This document shows positions 1-6,106 of a stretch of 10,225 nucleotides of DNA, one piece after another. The notes beneath the pieces are model-generated. The model was given only the letters and a program-made list of their open reading frames with translations, did no database searches and was not told the origin of the DNA. Numbering within the stretch: the first letter of the stretch is position 1; every line of letters starts with the position of its first letter. The translations under genes were made by a program, and so were the position numbers. Source of the stretch: a bacterium (lineage in GTDB: Bacteria > Chloroflexota > Limnocylindria > Limnocylindrales > Limnocylindraceae); the NCBI GenBank assembly GCA_009919365.1, contig RGBZ01000023.1, positions 1 through 10,225 of the forward strand, in the 5' to 3' direction.

Positions 1-692
1 TCCTTGTGATCTTTACGCCGATCACCGCGTCCATCATTGTGATTCAATCGCTTGCGCCAGCAATCTGCGGGGATCACTGTGCAACGCCCATTCCTGTGGG
101 CCCATTTAGCGTTTACTCCGAGGGCCTCTCGCATGCAATCTCACTGATGTTGCGTGTCGCTTCGTTCCAAACGATGGCGTTTGCACTCATCCTTACAACA
201 CACCCATCTGATCTCTTTGCGTCGCTTGCCCGCATGCGTGTGCCGTACCTCATCAACTTCATGATCTCAATGACGCTCCAGCTTGTGCCCGTGTTGCAGC
301 GCGAAGTGCAGTTGGTGTTGGCGGCGCAGCGATCGCGCGGCATGAAGGGGACCGGCTTCGGCTCAATCGTTCCATCATTCGTGCCAGTTGCCGCGGGTGC
401 CGTTGAGCGCGTGCAGCAGCTAGCGATCAGCCTTGAATCGCGCGCCTTCGGATCTAAGGGCGTGAAGACCTCATATCGCCGCGTGCCGAGTGGACCGTTT
501 GATCTCTTCATCGGCATTCTTGGTATCGCCACCATGTCAGCCTTAACGGTGTATGGACTCGCGAACTGGGGGCAGAGCGCCTCGACGCCGCTGCAGTTCA
601 ATCCACTCGTAGCCACCGCGATGTTCCTCTTTGGCATCATCGTCTTTGTCGGCGTGATCTTCATCGCCATCCGCGCGCTGATCACGTCATAA
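1..692 (+). CDS. ecfT: EcfT-like energy-coupling factor transporter transmembrane subunit (5' partial)
   Basis: The reading frame is open from the left edge and ends at TAA 690-692, so the N-terminus lies outside the window; the GTG at 6 is only the first possible start codon inside it. About 229 residues are visible, against roughly 250-270 for the family. The protein is rich in hydrophobic segments, with two clear C-terminal helices (visible residues about 165-187 and 200-225). Two Arg-containing coupling motifs lie between the helices: AAQRSRG near residue 105 and SLESRAFG near residue 143. These match the paired ARG-type motifs by which EcfT contacts the two EcfA ATPases. The family role is the membrane scaffold of an ECF vitamin, metal or nucleoside importer. 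The EcfA and S components would have to lie upstream. Uridine phosphorylase follows after 7 bp, which hints at nucleoside uptake; that substrate is inference. Membrane location is confident. Confidence 0.85.
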   Translation, partial: LVIFTPITASIIVIQSLAPAICGDHCATPIPVGPFSVYSEGLSHAISLMLRVASFQTMAFALILTTHPSDLFASLARMRVPYLINFMISMTLQLVPVLQREVQLVLAAQRSRGMKGTGFGSIVPSFVPVAAGAVERVQQLAISLESRAFGSKGVKTSYRRVPSGPFDLFIGILGIATMSALTVYGLANWGQSASTPLQFNPLVATAMFLFGIIVFVGVIFIAIRALITS

Positions 693-693
693 T
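688..693 (+). promoter_or_regulatory. -10-like hexamer of a probable leaderless promoter for udp
   Basis: CATAAT ends 6 nt before the udp ATG (spacer CAGCGC) and overlaps the ecfT stop codon. The same hexamer, 6 nt, ATG geometry recurs at other starts in this window. No clear TTGACA-like -35 is visible 17 bp upstream, and there is no Shine-Dalgarno sequence. The promoter function is inference. Confidence 0.45.
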
Positions 694-699
694 CAGCGC

Positions 700-1407
700 A
701 TGGCAATCTTTGAGCCAGATGGCACCGTTCACCATCTCGGCCTAAAGAAGGGCGACGTTGGTCGTTATGTGCTGCTGCCTGGCGACCCTGGTCGCGTTGA
801 GGTAATTGCCCGACGATTTGATAATCCACGATTCGTGGCGCAGAAGCGCGAATACACCACCTGGGTCGGCGAGCTCGACGGTGTGCCGGTGGCCTGCACC
901 TCAACTGGCATTGGCTGCCCATCAACGGCAATCGCTGCTGAAGAGCTCCATGCGATTGGCGCCGACACCTTTATTCGTGTGGGGACCTCGGGCGGCATGC
1001 AGCCCGGCATGCAGACGGGCGACCTGGCGGTGATCAGCGGCGCGATTCGCGACGAGGGAACAAGTAGCCATTACCTGCCGCGCGTGGGTGTGGCGCAGTC
1101 GAAGGATTCGTTCTACGGCGAGGTTGAGCCGGAGCGCATGCCGATCTCCGAGGATCTGGCACGTCGCTGGAAGGCATGGATCGGCGGCGGTGCGATCAGC
1201 TCTGAGATGGAGTCCGCCACCCTCTTCATCGTTGCGGCAACCCTGCGCGCACGGGCGGGCGGCATCATGGTCTGCGTGGGCAGCCCCTCTATGACCCACG
1301 AGGAGTCGCAGGCCTCAATGAAAAACTTCTCGATTGATTCGGTGATCGACACCGCCGTGCACGGTCTGCGTCTACTGATCGCCCGAGACCGCGCCGCTGG
1401 GGCGTAA
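700..1407 (+). CDS. udp: Uridine phosphorylase with an internal deletion
   Basis: This is a nucleoside phosphorylase of the PNP/UDP family, which cleaves uridine with phosphate to uracil and ribose-1-phosphate in cytosolic pyrimidine salvage. Visible motifs in order are HHLGL (11-15), the phosphate-loop GDPGRV (28-33), REYTTW (50-55), STGIGCPST (68-76), RVGTSGGMQPG (93-103), SKDSFYG (134-140), EPERMP (143-148) and the ribose-binding SEMESATL (168-175). Length is 235 residues, against roughly 250-260 for the family. The shortfall sits at one point: SSHYLP (122-127) runs straight into RVGVAQSKDSFYG. In E. coli Udp about 27 residues, beginning with the FPAVAD region, separate these two blocks. 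The loss keeps the frame. Whether the enzyme still folds is doubtful. The start at 700 is fixed by family alignment and by a -10-like hexamer 6 nt upstream. It lies 7 bp after ecfT and 4 bp before the P450 gene. Confidence 0.88.
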   Translation: MAIFEPDGTVHHLGLKKGDVGRYVLLPGDPGRVEVIARRFDNPRFVAQKREYTTWVGELDGVPVACTSTGIGCPSTAIAAEELHAIGADTFIRVGTSGGMQPGMQTGDLAVISGAIRDEGTSSHYLPRVGVAQSKDSFYGEVEPERMPISEDLARRWKAWIGGGAISSEMESATLFIVAATLRARAGGIMVCVGSPSMTHEESQASMKNFSIDSVIDTAVHGLRLLIARDRAAGA

Positions 1408-1411
1408 CCGC

Positions 1412-2662
1412 GTGGCGGACTCAGAGCTTCTCTTCGACCCGACTGACGCAGCCACCGCGCTCGACCCCTTCCCCGCCTACGCCCGCCTGCGCGAGCACGG
1501 CCCCGTCTGGCACTCGCCGCAGAGCGGGATTTACTTCATCACCCGCCATGCCGATGTGCACGCCGCCTGGCGCGATAAGCGTCTCGGCTCTGACTTTTCG
1601 CAGCGCTACACCGCCGAAGAGTTCATTCGCGACCCCGCCGACCTGCAGCCGTGGCGCGACGATCGCTATGCCGATTTCAAGGCGTTTGAGCGCTGGGACA
1701 TGATCGCCCTTGAGCCGCCCGACCATACGAAGCTGCGCCGCCTCGTCACCACCGCTTTCACTCCGCGTTCCATTGAGGCACAGCGCGGTCCAGCAAGCCG
1801 CCTCATTAGCGAGCGCATCACCGCAGCACGAGAGCGTGGCAGCCTCGACCTGGTGCAGGACCTGGCCGAGCCACTCTCACTGACGATCATCTGTGAGTTG
1901 ATCGGCGTCCCCGAGCCTGACCGCATGCGCATCCTCGCTCTCTCCCACGACGTGGTCTCGATGTATGAGCCATCGCCTTCAGACGCGGTGAAGGATCGCG
2001 CCAACCTTGCGGTGCGCGAATTCTCAGCATTCACCGCAGATCTGATTCGCGCCCGTCGCCGTCAGCCAGCCGACGACCTGCTCACCGGCCTCATCGACGC
2101 AACCGTTGATGGCGAACACTTGAGCGATGAACAGGTGATCTCCACGGTGATGGTGCTCCTGATGGCTGGCCACGAGGCGTCGGTCAATTCCGCCTCCAAT
2201 GGTGTCGCGGCGTTTGCTGCGCACCCAGATCAGTGGCAGCTGCTCCGCACTGGGGCAGTGCCGATGAAGAGCGCGATTGAAGAGATCCTGCGCTGGGATC
2301 CGCCGCTGCAGTTCTTCCAGCGCTGGGTGCTCGACGATGGGTTTGAGGTGCGCGGTGTGCAGATCCCCCGTGGATCAAAGGTAGGCCTCATGATCGGCTC
2401 GTCGAACCGCGACCCCGAGAAGTATGAAAACCCTGACGAATTCCGTATCGAACGCGGCGAAACGTCGCATCTTTCGTTCGGTGGTGGGATTCACTTCTGC
2501 CTCGGTGCGCCGCTGGCACGGCTAGAACTAGAGCTCCTCTTTGGCGCGTTGGCGGAGACGCTCCCTGAAGTTACGCTACTCCCAGGTGCCGTTCGTCGCC
2601 CCGGCTTCCAGTTTCGTGGGTACGTGAACCTGCCAATCGTCGCCCCCAGCGCATCGCGCTAA
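1412..2662 (+). CDS. Cytochrome P450
   Basis: This is a soluble bacterial-type cytochrome P450 of normal length (416 residues), without a membrane anchor. It is expected to be a cytosolic heme monooxygenase that takes electrons from a separate ferredoxin and reductase. Signatures are all present: the C-helix segment around EPPDHTKLRRLV (101-112), the I-helix oxygen-activation motif AGHEAS (252-257, with Ser in place of the usual Thr at the last position), the K-helix ExxR (Glu291-Arg294), and the heme-ligand loop FGGGIHFCLG with Cys363. The start is GTG 1412, 4 bp after the udp stop; only a weak purine-rich stretch precedes it, so translation may be coupled to udp. The substrate cannot be told from sequence. 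No ferredoxin or reductase gene lies nearby. The gene looks intact, unlike its two neighbours. Confidence 0.93.
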   Translation: MADSELLFDPTDAATALDPFPAYARLREHGPVWHSPQSGIYFITRHADVHAAWRDKRLGSDFSQRYTAEEFIRDPADLQPWRDDRYADFKAFERWDMIALEPPDHTKLRRLVTTAFTPRSIEAQRGPASRLISERITAARERGSLDLVQDLAEPLSLTIICELIGVPEPDRMRILALSHDVVSMYEPSPSDAVKDRANLAVREFSAFTADLIRARRRQPADDLLTGLIDATVDGEHLSDEQVISTVMVLLMAGHEASVNSASNGVAAFAAHPDQWQLLRTGAVPMKSAIEEILRWDPPLQFFQRWVLDDGFEVRGVQIPRGSKVGLMIGSSNRDPEKYENPDEFRIERGETSHLSFGGGIHFCLGAPLARLELELLFGALAETLPEVTLLPGAVRRPGFQFRGYVNLPIVAPSASR

Positions 2663-2668
2663 CCCCGC

Positions 2669-2674
2669 TATCCT
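2669..2674 (+). promoter_or_regulatory. -10-like hexamer of a probable leaderless promoter for icd
   Basis: TATCCT is followed by the 6-nt spacer GAGCGC and then ATG 2681. The spacer is almost identical to those before udp (CAGCGC) and the thiolase gene (GAGGGC). No convincing -35 element or Shine-Dalgarno is visible. The hexamer lies in the 18-bp gap after the P450 gene, so icd probably has its own promoter. Function is inferred. Confidence 0.5.
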
Positions 2675-2680
2675 GAGCGC

Positions 2681-3214
2681 ATGACCACCCCACGACGTCA
2701 CGCCATCACCCTCATTCCTGGCGACGGGGTTGGCCCCGAGGTTGCCCTCGCGACGAAGCGCGTCCTCGACGCCGCCGCAGCAACGGCGGGCGTGGCCTTC
2801 GACTGGGAGGAGGCCGAGGCTGGTGCCGAGGTCTTCAAGAAGGGCGACACCTCTGGCGTACCCGCCGCAACACGCGACAGTATTGAGCGCACTCGCGTTG
2901 CCCTGAAGGGGCCACTTGAAACGCCGGTCGGCTTCGGCGAGAAGAGCGCCAACGTCACACTGCGCAAACTCTTTGAGACCTACGCCAACGTGCGGCCTGC
3001 CCGCGAACTCCCTGGTGTGCCAACGCGCTACAAGGGCGAAGGGATCAACATGGTGATCGTTCGCGAGAACGTTGAAGATCTCTACGCCGGCATCGAACAT
3101 TTGCAGACACATGATGTTGCACAAGCAAGCAGATTGGCGAGGAACTCAGCAAGGAGTATTCGTCGCTCGAGGCGAATCACCTCATCATCGACAACGTTGC
3201 GCATCAAATGGTGA
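2681..3214 (+). pseudogene. icd: Isocitrate dehydrogenase, N-terminal fragment (frame broken)
   Basis: This is the N-terminal third of a Thermus-type isocitrate dehydrogenase, which oxidatively decarboxylates isocitrate to 2-oxoglutarate in the TCA cycle. Visible motifs are LIPGDGVGPEV (11-21), KGPLETPVG (76-84), and the substrate-binding run from Lys88 to Pro106 with Ser89, Asn91, Arg95 and Arg105. These are followed by VIVREN (126-130, Arg128), VEDLYAGIEH (131-140, with the catalytic-type Tyr135) and LQTHDVAQ (141-148). Homology stops at about residue 148-150 (position about 3125). The remaining residues to TGA 3212-3214 are a basic, Ser/Arg-rich tail typical of out-of-frame translation. 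The family sequence resumes in another frame just downstream. The segment lost between the two parts includes the KxNIMK region that carries the catalytic lysine (Lys230 in E. coli Icd), so a simple frameshift would not restore activity. The start is set by alignment and the upstream hexamer. Confidence 0.85.
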
Positions 3215-4041
3215 AAGACCCAGCACAGTTCGATGTGGTTGTCGCTACGAACCTGCACGGCGACATCATTAGCGATCTTGCATCGGGCCTCGTCGGCGGT
3301 CTCGGCTTTGCCTCGAGCGCCAACTACGGTGACGGCGTTGCGATCTTCGAAGCGGTGCACGGTTCTGCGCCGAAGTACGCCGGCAAGAACGTCATCAATC
3401 CAACCGCGCTCATTCTTTCGTCAACGATGATGTTGCGACACTTGGGCGAGACCGATCTCGCCGATGTTGTAGAGGACGCGGTGCTCGCAACGCTCGAAGC
3501 GGGGAAGGCGCTCCCACAAGATGTGGTGCGCCAGCAGGGCGGCGATGTTGAGGCGGCGACGAGCACGAGCGGATTCGCCGACGCGGTGATCGAGAGCCTC
3601 GGTTCGCGACCAACAACGGTTCCCGCCGCAGCGAGCCGCCCACGACCTGTTGATGTGAAGCCACATGCGCGCTGGACGAGCGGCGAAGCGCGCGAGCGCG
3701 AAGTCGGCGCAGCGCGCGTGGTCGGCCTCGATCTCTTCTTGCAGTCGCTCATGGCCCCGGCTGAACTCGGCGCAAAGCTCTCGGCACTCGCTGGCCAAGA
3801 GCTCACCCTCAAGATGATCGAGAGCAAGGGAACGGTGGTGTGGCCAAATGCGGCACCTGCGTTCGATCCAACCGGGCTCTTCCGCGCTCGATTCTTGGCC
3901 CGGGCAGAAGGATCGGATCTCCCCGACGAGACACTCCTCGCCCTTGCCGCTCGCGTGGCGGGCGTTGCACCGTGGGTGCACCTTGAGAAGCTCCGAGTGT
4001 GGGGTAGCGAAGAGGGATTCACTCGAGCCCAAGGCGAGTAA
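3124..4041 (+). pseudogene. icd: Isocitrate dehydrogenase, C-terminal fragment with Thermus-type extension
   Basis: Family homology resumes in a new frame from about 3127 (reading KQIGEEL, then LIIDNVAHQ). The first ATG in this frame is 3208 and lies inside the conserved core, so it is not a natural start. Residue numbers below count from that ATG. NLHGDIISD (15-23) supplies the metal-binding Asp19 and Asp23. HGSAPKYAG (51-59) carries the Lys-Tyr pair usually associated with NADP use. NVINPTA (61-67) and MMLRHLG (74-80) follow. Residues about 145-277 form the extra C-terminal domain seen in Thermus thermophilus IDH, including RVVGLDLF, LKMIESKGT, HLEKL and the terminal GFTRAQGE. Adding both fragments and about 45 missing residues gives about 500 residues, close to the 496 of the Thermus enzyme. 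The stop is TAA 4039-4041. Confidence 0.85.
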
Positions 4042-4074
4042 CGAGTGAGCACGCAGCGCGCGAATCAATCCAGC

Positions 4075-4082
4075 AGAGGGGG
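4075..4082 (+). promoter_or_regulatory. Shine-Dalgarno for the YdcZ-like gene
   Basis: AGAGGGGG lies 4 nt before ATG 4087. It decides the start: the in-frame GTG at 4045 would add 14 hydrophilic residues that do not belong to the membrane family, while the family's first helix begins directly at MQFIALAL. Confidence 0.55.
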
Positions 4083-4086
4083 ACGT

Positions 4087-4335
4087 ATGCAGTTCATTGC
4101 CTTGGCACTCTTCATCTTCGCCGCGGGAGTTGGCTCCTCGGTGCAGTCCATCTTGAATGCCGAACTTGGGCGCCGCACCGATCCGGTGAGCGCCGCGGTG
4201 GTCTCGTTCATTGGTGGCCTCGCGGTGCTGCTCGTCGTCTTTGGCCTCCTTGGCACAACGGCGATTCCGGTCACCGCTACGCGGGTCGCTGGCATCGTGC
4301 TCGCTGTAGTCGGATTCCTGCTCGCTCGACGATGA
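4087..4335 (+). CDS. YdcZ/DUF606-family small membrane protein, internally shortened
   Basis: This 82-residue hydrophobic protein resembles the DMT-superfamily YdcZ/DUF606 proteins, which are inner-membrane proteins of about 140-150 residues with an uncertain transport role. The N-terminal half matches the family start: helix 1 (about 3-20) with AAGVGSSVQ, the NAELGRR element (24-30), and helix 2 starting VVSFIGGLAVLL (38-49). The C-terminal end matches the family end: an FGLLG-like motif (52-56), then the last helix RVAGIVLAVVGFLLARR (66-82). Between VLLVV (47-51) and FGLLG about 55-60 residues are absent. In full-length members this stretch includes the conserved Trp/Gly-rich segment and two further helices. 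The join falls near 4240 and is in frame. Only about three membrane segments can remain. The gene follows icd by 45 bp and overlaps the next gene at ATGA. Confidence 0.7.
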   Translation: MQFIALALFIFAAGVGSSVQSILNAELGRRTDPVSAAVVSFIGGLAVLLVVFGLLGTTAIPVTATRVAGIVLAVVGFLLARR

Positions 4336-4859
4336 GCAACGAGCGCCAACGCATCGTTCGCCCCGATCAGATCGACGGCGCAGAGGCGCTCCCGCACGCA
4401 CTTCCTGGGGCCGAAGAGGAGGCGCCAGACGCAGGCGATTTAATGCGCGGTGTGCTCGTGGACGAGCGCTACGAGCCAGGGATGATCAAGCTCGATCGCC
4501 AACCTGTGCCAATCGCCGATGACGGTCTTCCCGCATTCGTTCCCGAGTCTGACCCAACGCCGCTGCGCGGCGGCTACATCTACCTGAGCGTTGTCGCCCT
4601 CATCTGCGGCACGATCGTGATTAGCGCGTTGAACCTCGGCGCAAAGTGGAGTGACGGCATCGTTAAGGTGCCGCTGCTCATTGGCTCCATTCCACTCTTC
4701 GTTGCTATGGGTGAAGCGGCGCTGCGCATTGCGCGTTCCGTTGTTGCCTGGTGGCCGATCAGTCGCGGGCGTGCGCTCTTTCGCGCTGGGTGGGTGCTGA
4801 TGATTGCAGCACTGGCGTCGATTGTGCTCGCCGCGATCTGGGTGGCGCTGAACGCCTAA
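4332..4859 (+). CDS. Hypothetical three-helix membrane protein with acidic N-terminal tail
   Basis: I do not recognise this 175-residue protein. Residues 1-78 are hydrophilic, acidic and proline-rich (for example ALPGAEEEAPDAGD at 23-36), look largely disordered, and are probably cytoplasmic. Three hydrophobic segments follow: about 82-101, 112-131 and 152-173. A short basic loop with Arg132, Arg135, Arg145 and Arg147 separates the second and third. There is no signal peptide. ATG 4332 overlaps the TGA of the YdcZ-like gene in the sequence ATGA, a typical translational-coupling junction, so the two are probably one operon. No Shine-Dalgarno is visible. The stop is TAA 4857-4859, and the next gene converges from the minus strand 16 bp away. 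Reality as a gene is supported by length, the membrane pattern and coupling; function is unknown. Confidence 0.72.
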   Translation: MSNERQRIVRPDQIDGAEALPHALPGAEEEAPDAGDLMRGVLVDERYEPGMIKLDRQPVPIADDGLPAFVPESDPTPLRGGYIYLSVVALICGTIVISALNLGAKWSDGIVKVPLLIGSIPLFVAMGEAALRIARSVVAWWPISRGRALFRAGWVLMIAALASIVLAAIWVALNA

Positions 4860-4875
4860 CGACGCCGCGGCGCGC

Positions 4876-5319
4876 TTAGCTCGCGAGGCCTGCGATCAGG
4901 TGATCGATTGACGTGCGCAGGTAATCTTCAACGCGCTGCCCCGCCATCACGGCGAGCATCGGATCAAGCTCCGTTGAGGTTCGCCACGAGGCGTTGCTGC
5001 TCGTTGCGCTCGCCGCAGTCAAATCAATGAGCGCAACGACGATTGCGTGACCACCGATATCTGGTCGCACCTTCAGTCGTAGATGCAGCCGGGTCACGCC
5101 GCCGTCAAGCACCTCAACCGTACGTCGAACTGAGATCGCAGCCTCAATCGGAATCCCGGCGACCTCTGTCGCAAGGCGGCCCTCAATGTGCTCTGGGTCA
5201 ATGCGGTGCAGTCCATCGCATCCAGGGATCAGCTTCGCGATCAGCTCTGGGCTGTCGCTTGCGGCGACAAGGTCCGCCACAGATTTTTCAAGAACGGCCT
5301 GACCAACGATTTCGCTCAT
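4876..5319 (-). CDS. CoxG/SRPBCC-like protein
   Basis: This 147-residue protein resembles the SRPBCC (START-like) fold, specifically the CoxG or carbon-monoxide-dehydrogenase-subunit-G-like group. The best landmark is DSPELIAKLIPGCDGLHRID (22-41), which corresponds to the family's DPE-LA--IPGC--L motif after the first helix. The strand pair EGRLATEVAGIP (46-57) follows. The C-terminal helix (about 125-146, AGQRVEDYLRTSIDHLIAGL) is the long helix that closes the ligand cavity. Such proteins bind hydrophobic ligands or help membrane association. No CO dehydrogenase genes are present, so a CODH role is not supported here. There is no signal peptide or membrane helix, so it is probably cytosolic. 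It starts 7 bp after the stop of the upstream minus-strand gene, so the two form an operon. The weak ribosome-binding sequence suggests coupled translation. Confidence 0.7.
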   Translation of the reverse strand: MSEIVGQAVLEKSVADLVAASDSPELIAKLIPGCDGLHRIDPEHIEGRLATEVAGIPIEAAISVRRTVEVLDGGVTRLHLRLKVRPDIGGHAIVVALIDLTAASATSSNASWRTSTELDPMLAVMAGQRVEDYLRTSIDHLIAGLAS

Positions 5320-5326
5320 CGGCAGC

Positions 5327-6067
5327 TCAGTAGAGCGTCACAACGTCGGGGGGAAGCTCAAGGTCAAATGCACTGGCGGGAATCGAGGCATCAGCCTCAA
5401 AGGCGGTGCAGAGCGCGCTGCGCACGAGTTGCGCGCCGCGGAACTCTTCCACGCCAAGCAAGACTCCAGTGAGTCGGTCAAAGGTGACGCGGAAGCGGAA
5501 GTCGGCTCGATCCCCGTCAAGACCAACGGCGCGAGGTGCTGCCGCCTCAATCGTGAGCGCGACGCGACCGGCAAGAGCGCTCTCATGCACGGCACCGAGC
5601 ACCGCGCCGGCGAGAACGCTGCTGCAGAACGATCCCGGACGAACGAAACTCGTCGCCCAACCCTTACCAGGGAGTGGACCCATGTCGGTCGGCACTCGCG
5701 AGCTCTTTGGCAGGCCACGGTCGTCGAGGCCGGTCGGCGCGGCGCGATGCGGTCGACGCGTGGTGGTGTTGGTCACCGCGTTGTAGCCGCGCACGTCGGT
5801 GCCGTTGGTGAGCCACACCTCGTAGCCACCCTGCGGGTGCGCGGTCGTGACGCGGGCGTGGGGTCGATCAATGAGCAGCTCGACCGATCCGAGGCTTACG
5901 CCTGCGGCCGTAACGGTGCGCTCCTCAATACGGAGGCGCAGGGTACGGAAGCGGCGCTCGGCGCCCGCGGCGAAGTCAAAGAGGTCGGCCGCCGTGGGGA
6001 GCCCAGGAGTGAGGCTGGTCGCGATCGGTGGGAGCGGGGAGGCGGCAGGTACGAGGGTCTCGCTCAT
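5327..6067 (-). CDS. LolA/RseB-fold-like hypothetical protein (DUF2092-like)
   Basis: This 246-residue protein is first in a minus-strand operon with the CoxG-like gene. The pattern is an N-terminal helix (about 25-40), repeated beta strands with a SVELLIDRPHARVTT strand (61-75), and a near C-terminal DRLTGVLLGVEEFRGAQLV hairpin (197-215). It ends FDLELPPDV (234-242). This resembles LolA-like, RseB N-terminal or DUF2092 proteins, in which an unclosed beta-barrel binds lipid or acyl chains. The match is by architecture, not by a diagnostic catalytic motif, so it is moderate. Unlike most such proteins it has no signal peptide, lipobox or membrane anchor; the first 30 residues are Pro/Ala/Thr-rich. 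The start ATG 6067 lies 6 nt after a TAGGAT hexamer, which suggests a leaderless message. The long plus-strand frame opposite it has composition typical of an antisense shadow. Confidence 0.6.
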   Translation of the reverse strand: MSETLVPAASPLPPIATSLTPGLPTAADLFDFAAGAERRFRTLRLRIEERTVTAAGVSLGSVELLIDRPHARVTTAHPQGGYEVWLTNGTDVRGYNAVTNTTTRRPHRAAPTGLDDRGLPKSSRVPTDMGPLPGKGWATSFVRPGSFCSSVLAGAVLGAVHESALAGRVALTIEAAAPRAVGLDGDRADFRFRVTFDRLTGVLLGVEEFRGAQLVRSALCTAFEADASIPASAFDLELPPDVVTLY

Positions 6068-6073
6068 AGCTCC

Positions 6074-6079
6074 ATCCTA
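6074..6079 (-). promoter_or_regulatory. -10-like hexamer of a probable leaderless promoter for the LolA-like operon
   Basis: On the minus strand TAGGAT is followed by 6 nt (GGAGCT) and the ATG ending at 6067. It lies inside the 39-bp divergent gap, at the place where a -35 for the opposite promoter would fall. The GGAG in the spacer could act as a weak Shine-Dalgarno only if transcription began further upstream. No strong -35 is seen. Confidence 0.45.
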
Positions 6080-6094
6080 GCCGAGGGGCGGGCG

Positions 6095-6100
6095 TAGACT
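6095..6100 (+). promoter_or_regulatory. -10-like hexamer of a probable leaderless promoter for the thiolase gene
   Basis: TAGACT, then the 6-nt spacer GAGGGC, then ATG 6107. The arrangement matches that before icd (TATCCT, GAGCGC, ATG) position by position. No convincing -35 is visible. A start site near 6107 would leave no 5' leader. Confidence 0.5.
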
Positions 6101-6106
6101 GAGGGC

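Noticed and set aside
113..931. 272-codon minus-strand open frame across ecfT and udp
   Set aside because: It lies antisense to two recognisable genes and its translation is Arg/Cys/Pro-rich with no family features; such frames are common opposite GC-rich codons.
3208..4041. A separate functional gene starting at ATG 3208
   Set aside because: Homology to isocitrate dehydrogenase extends in the same frame upstream of this ATG to about 3127, so the ATG is internal to a broken gene.
4045..4335. GTG 4045 as the start of the YdcZ-like gene
   Set aside because: It adds a hydrophilic 14-residue lead absent from the family, whereas ATG 4087 has a good Shine-Dalgarno.
3324..4401. Long minus-strand open frames (242 and 326 codons) over icd and ydcZ
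   Set aside because: They are opposite conserved IDH C-terminal and YdcZ coding sequence and show shadow composition (Ser/Arg/Ala-rich, no domain).
4863..4872. CGCCGCGGCG palindrome between convergent genes as a bidirectional terminator
   Set aside because: There is no loop and no T-run on either side; in GC-rich DNA such a 10-mer is expected by chance.
5429..6097. 222-codon plus-strand frame opposite the LolA-like gene
   Set aside because: The minus-strand frame has a beta-strand pattern, a LolA-like end, a promoter-like hexamer at its start and an operon partner; the plus frame is Arg/Gly-rich without structure.
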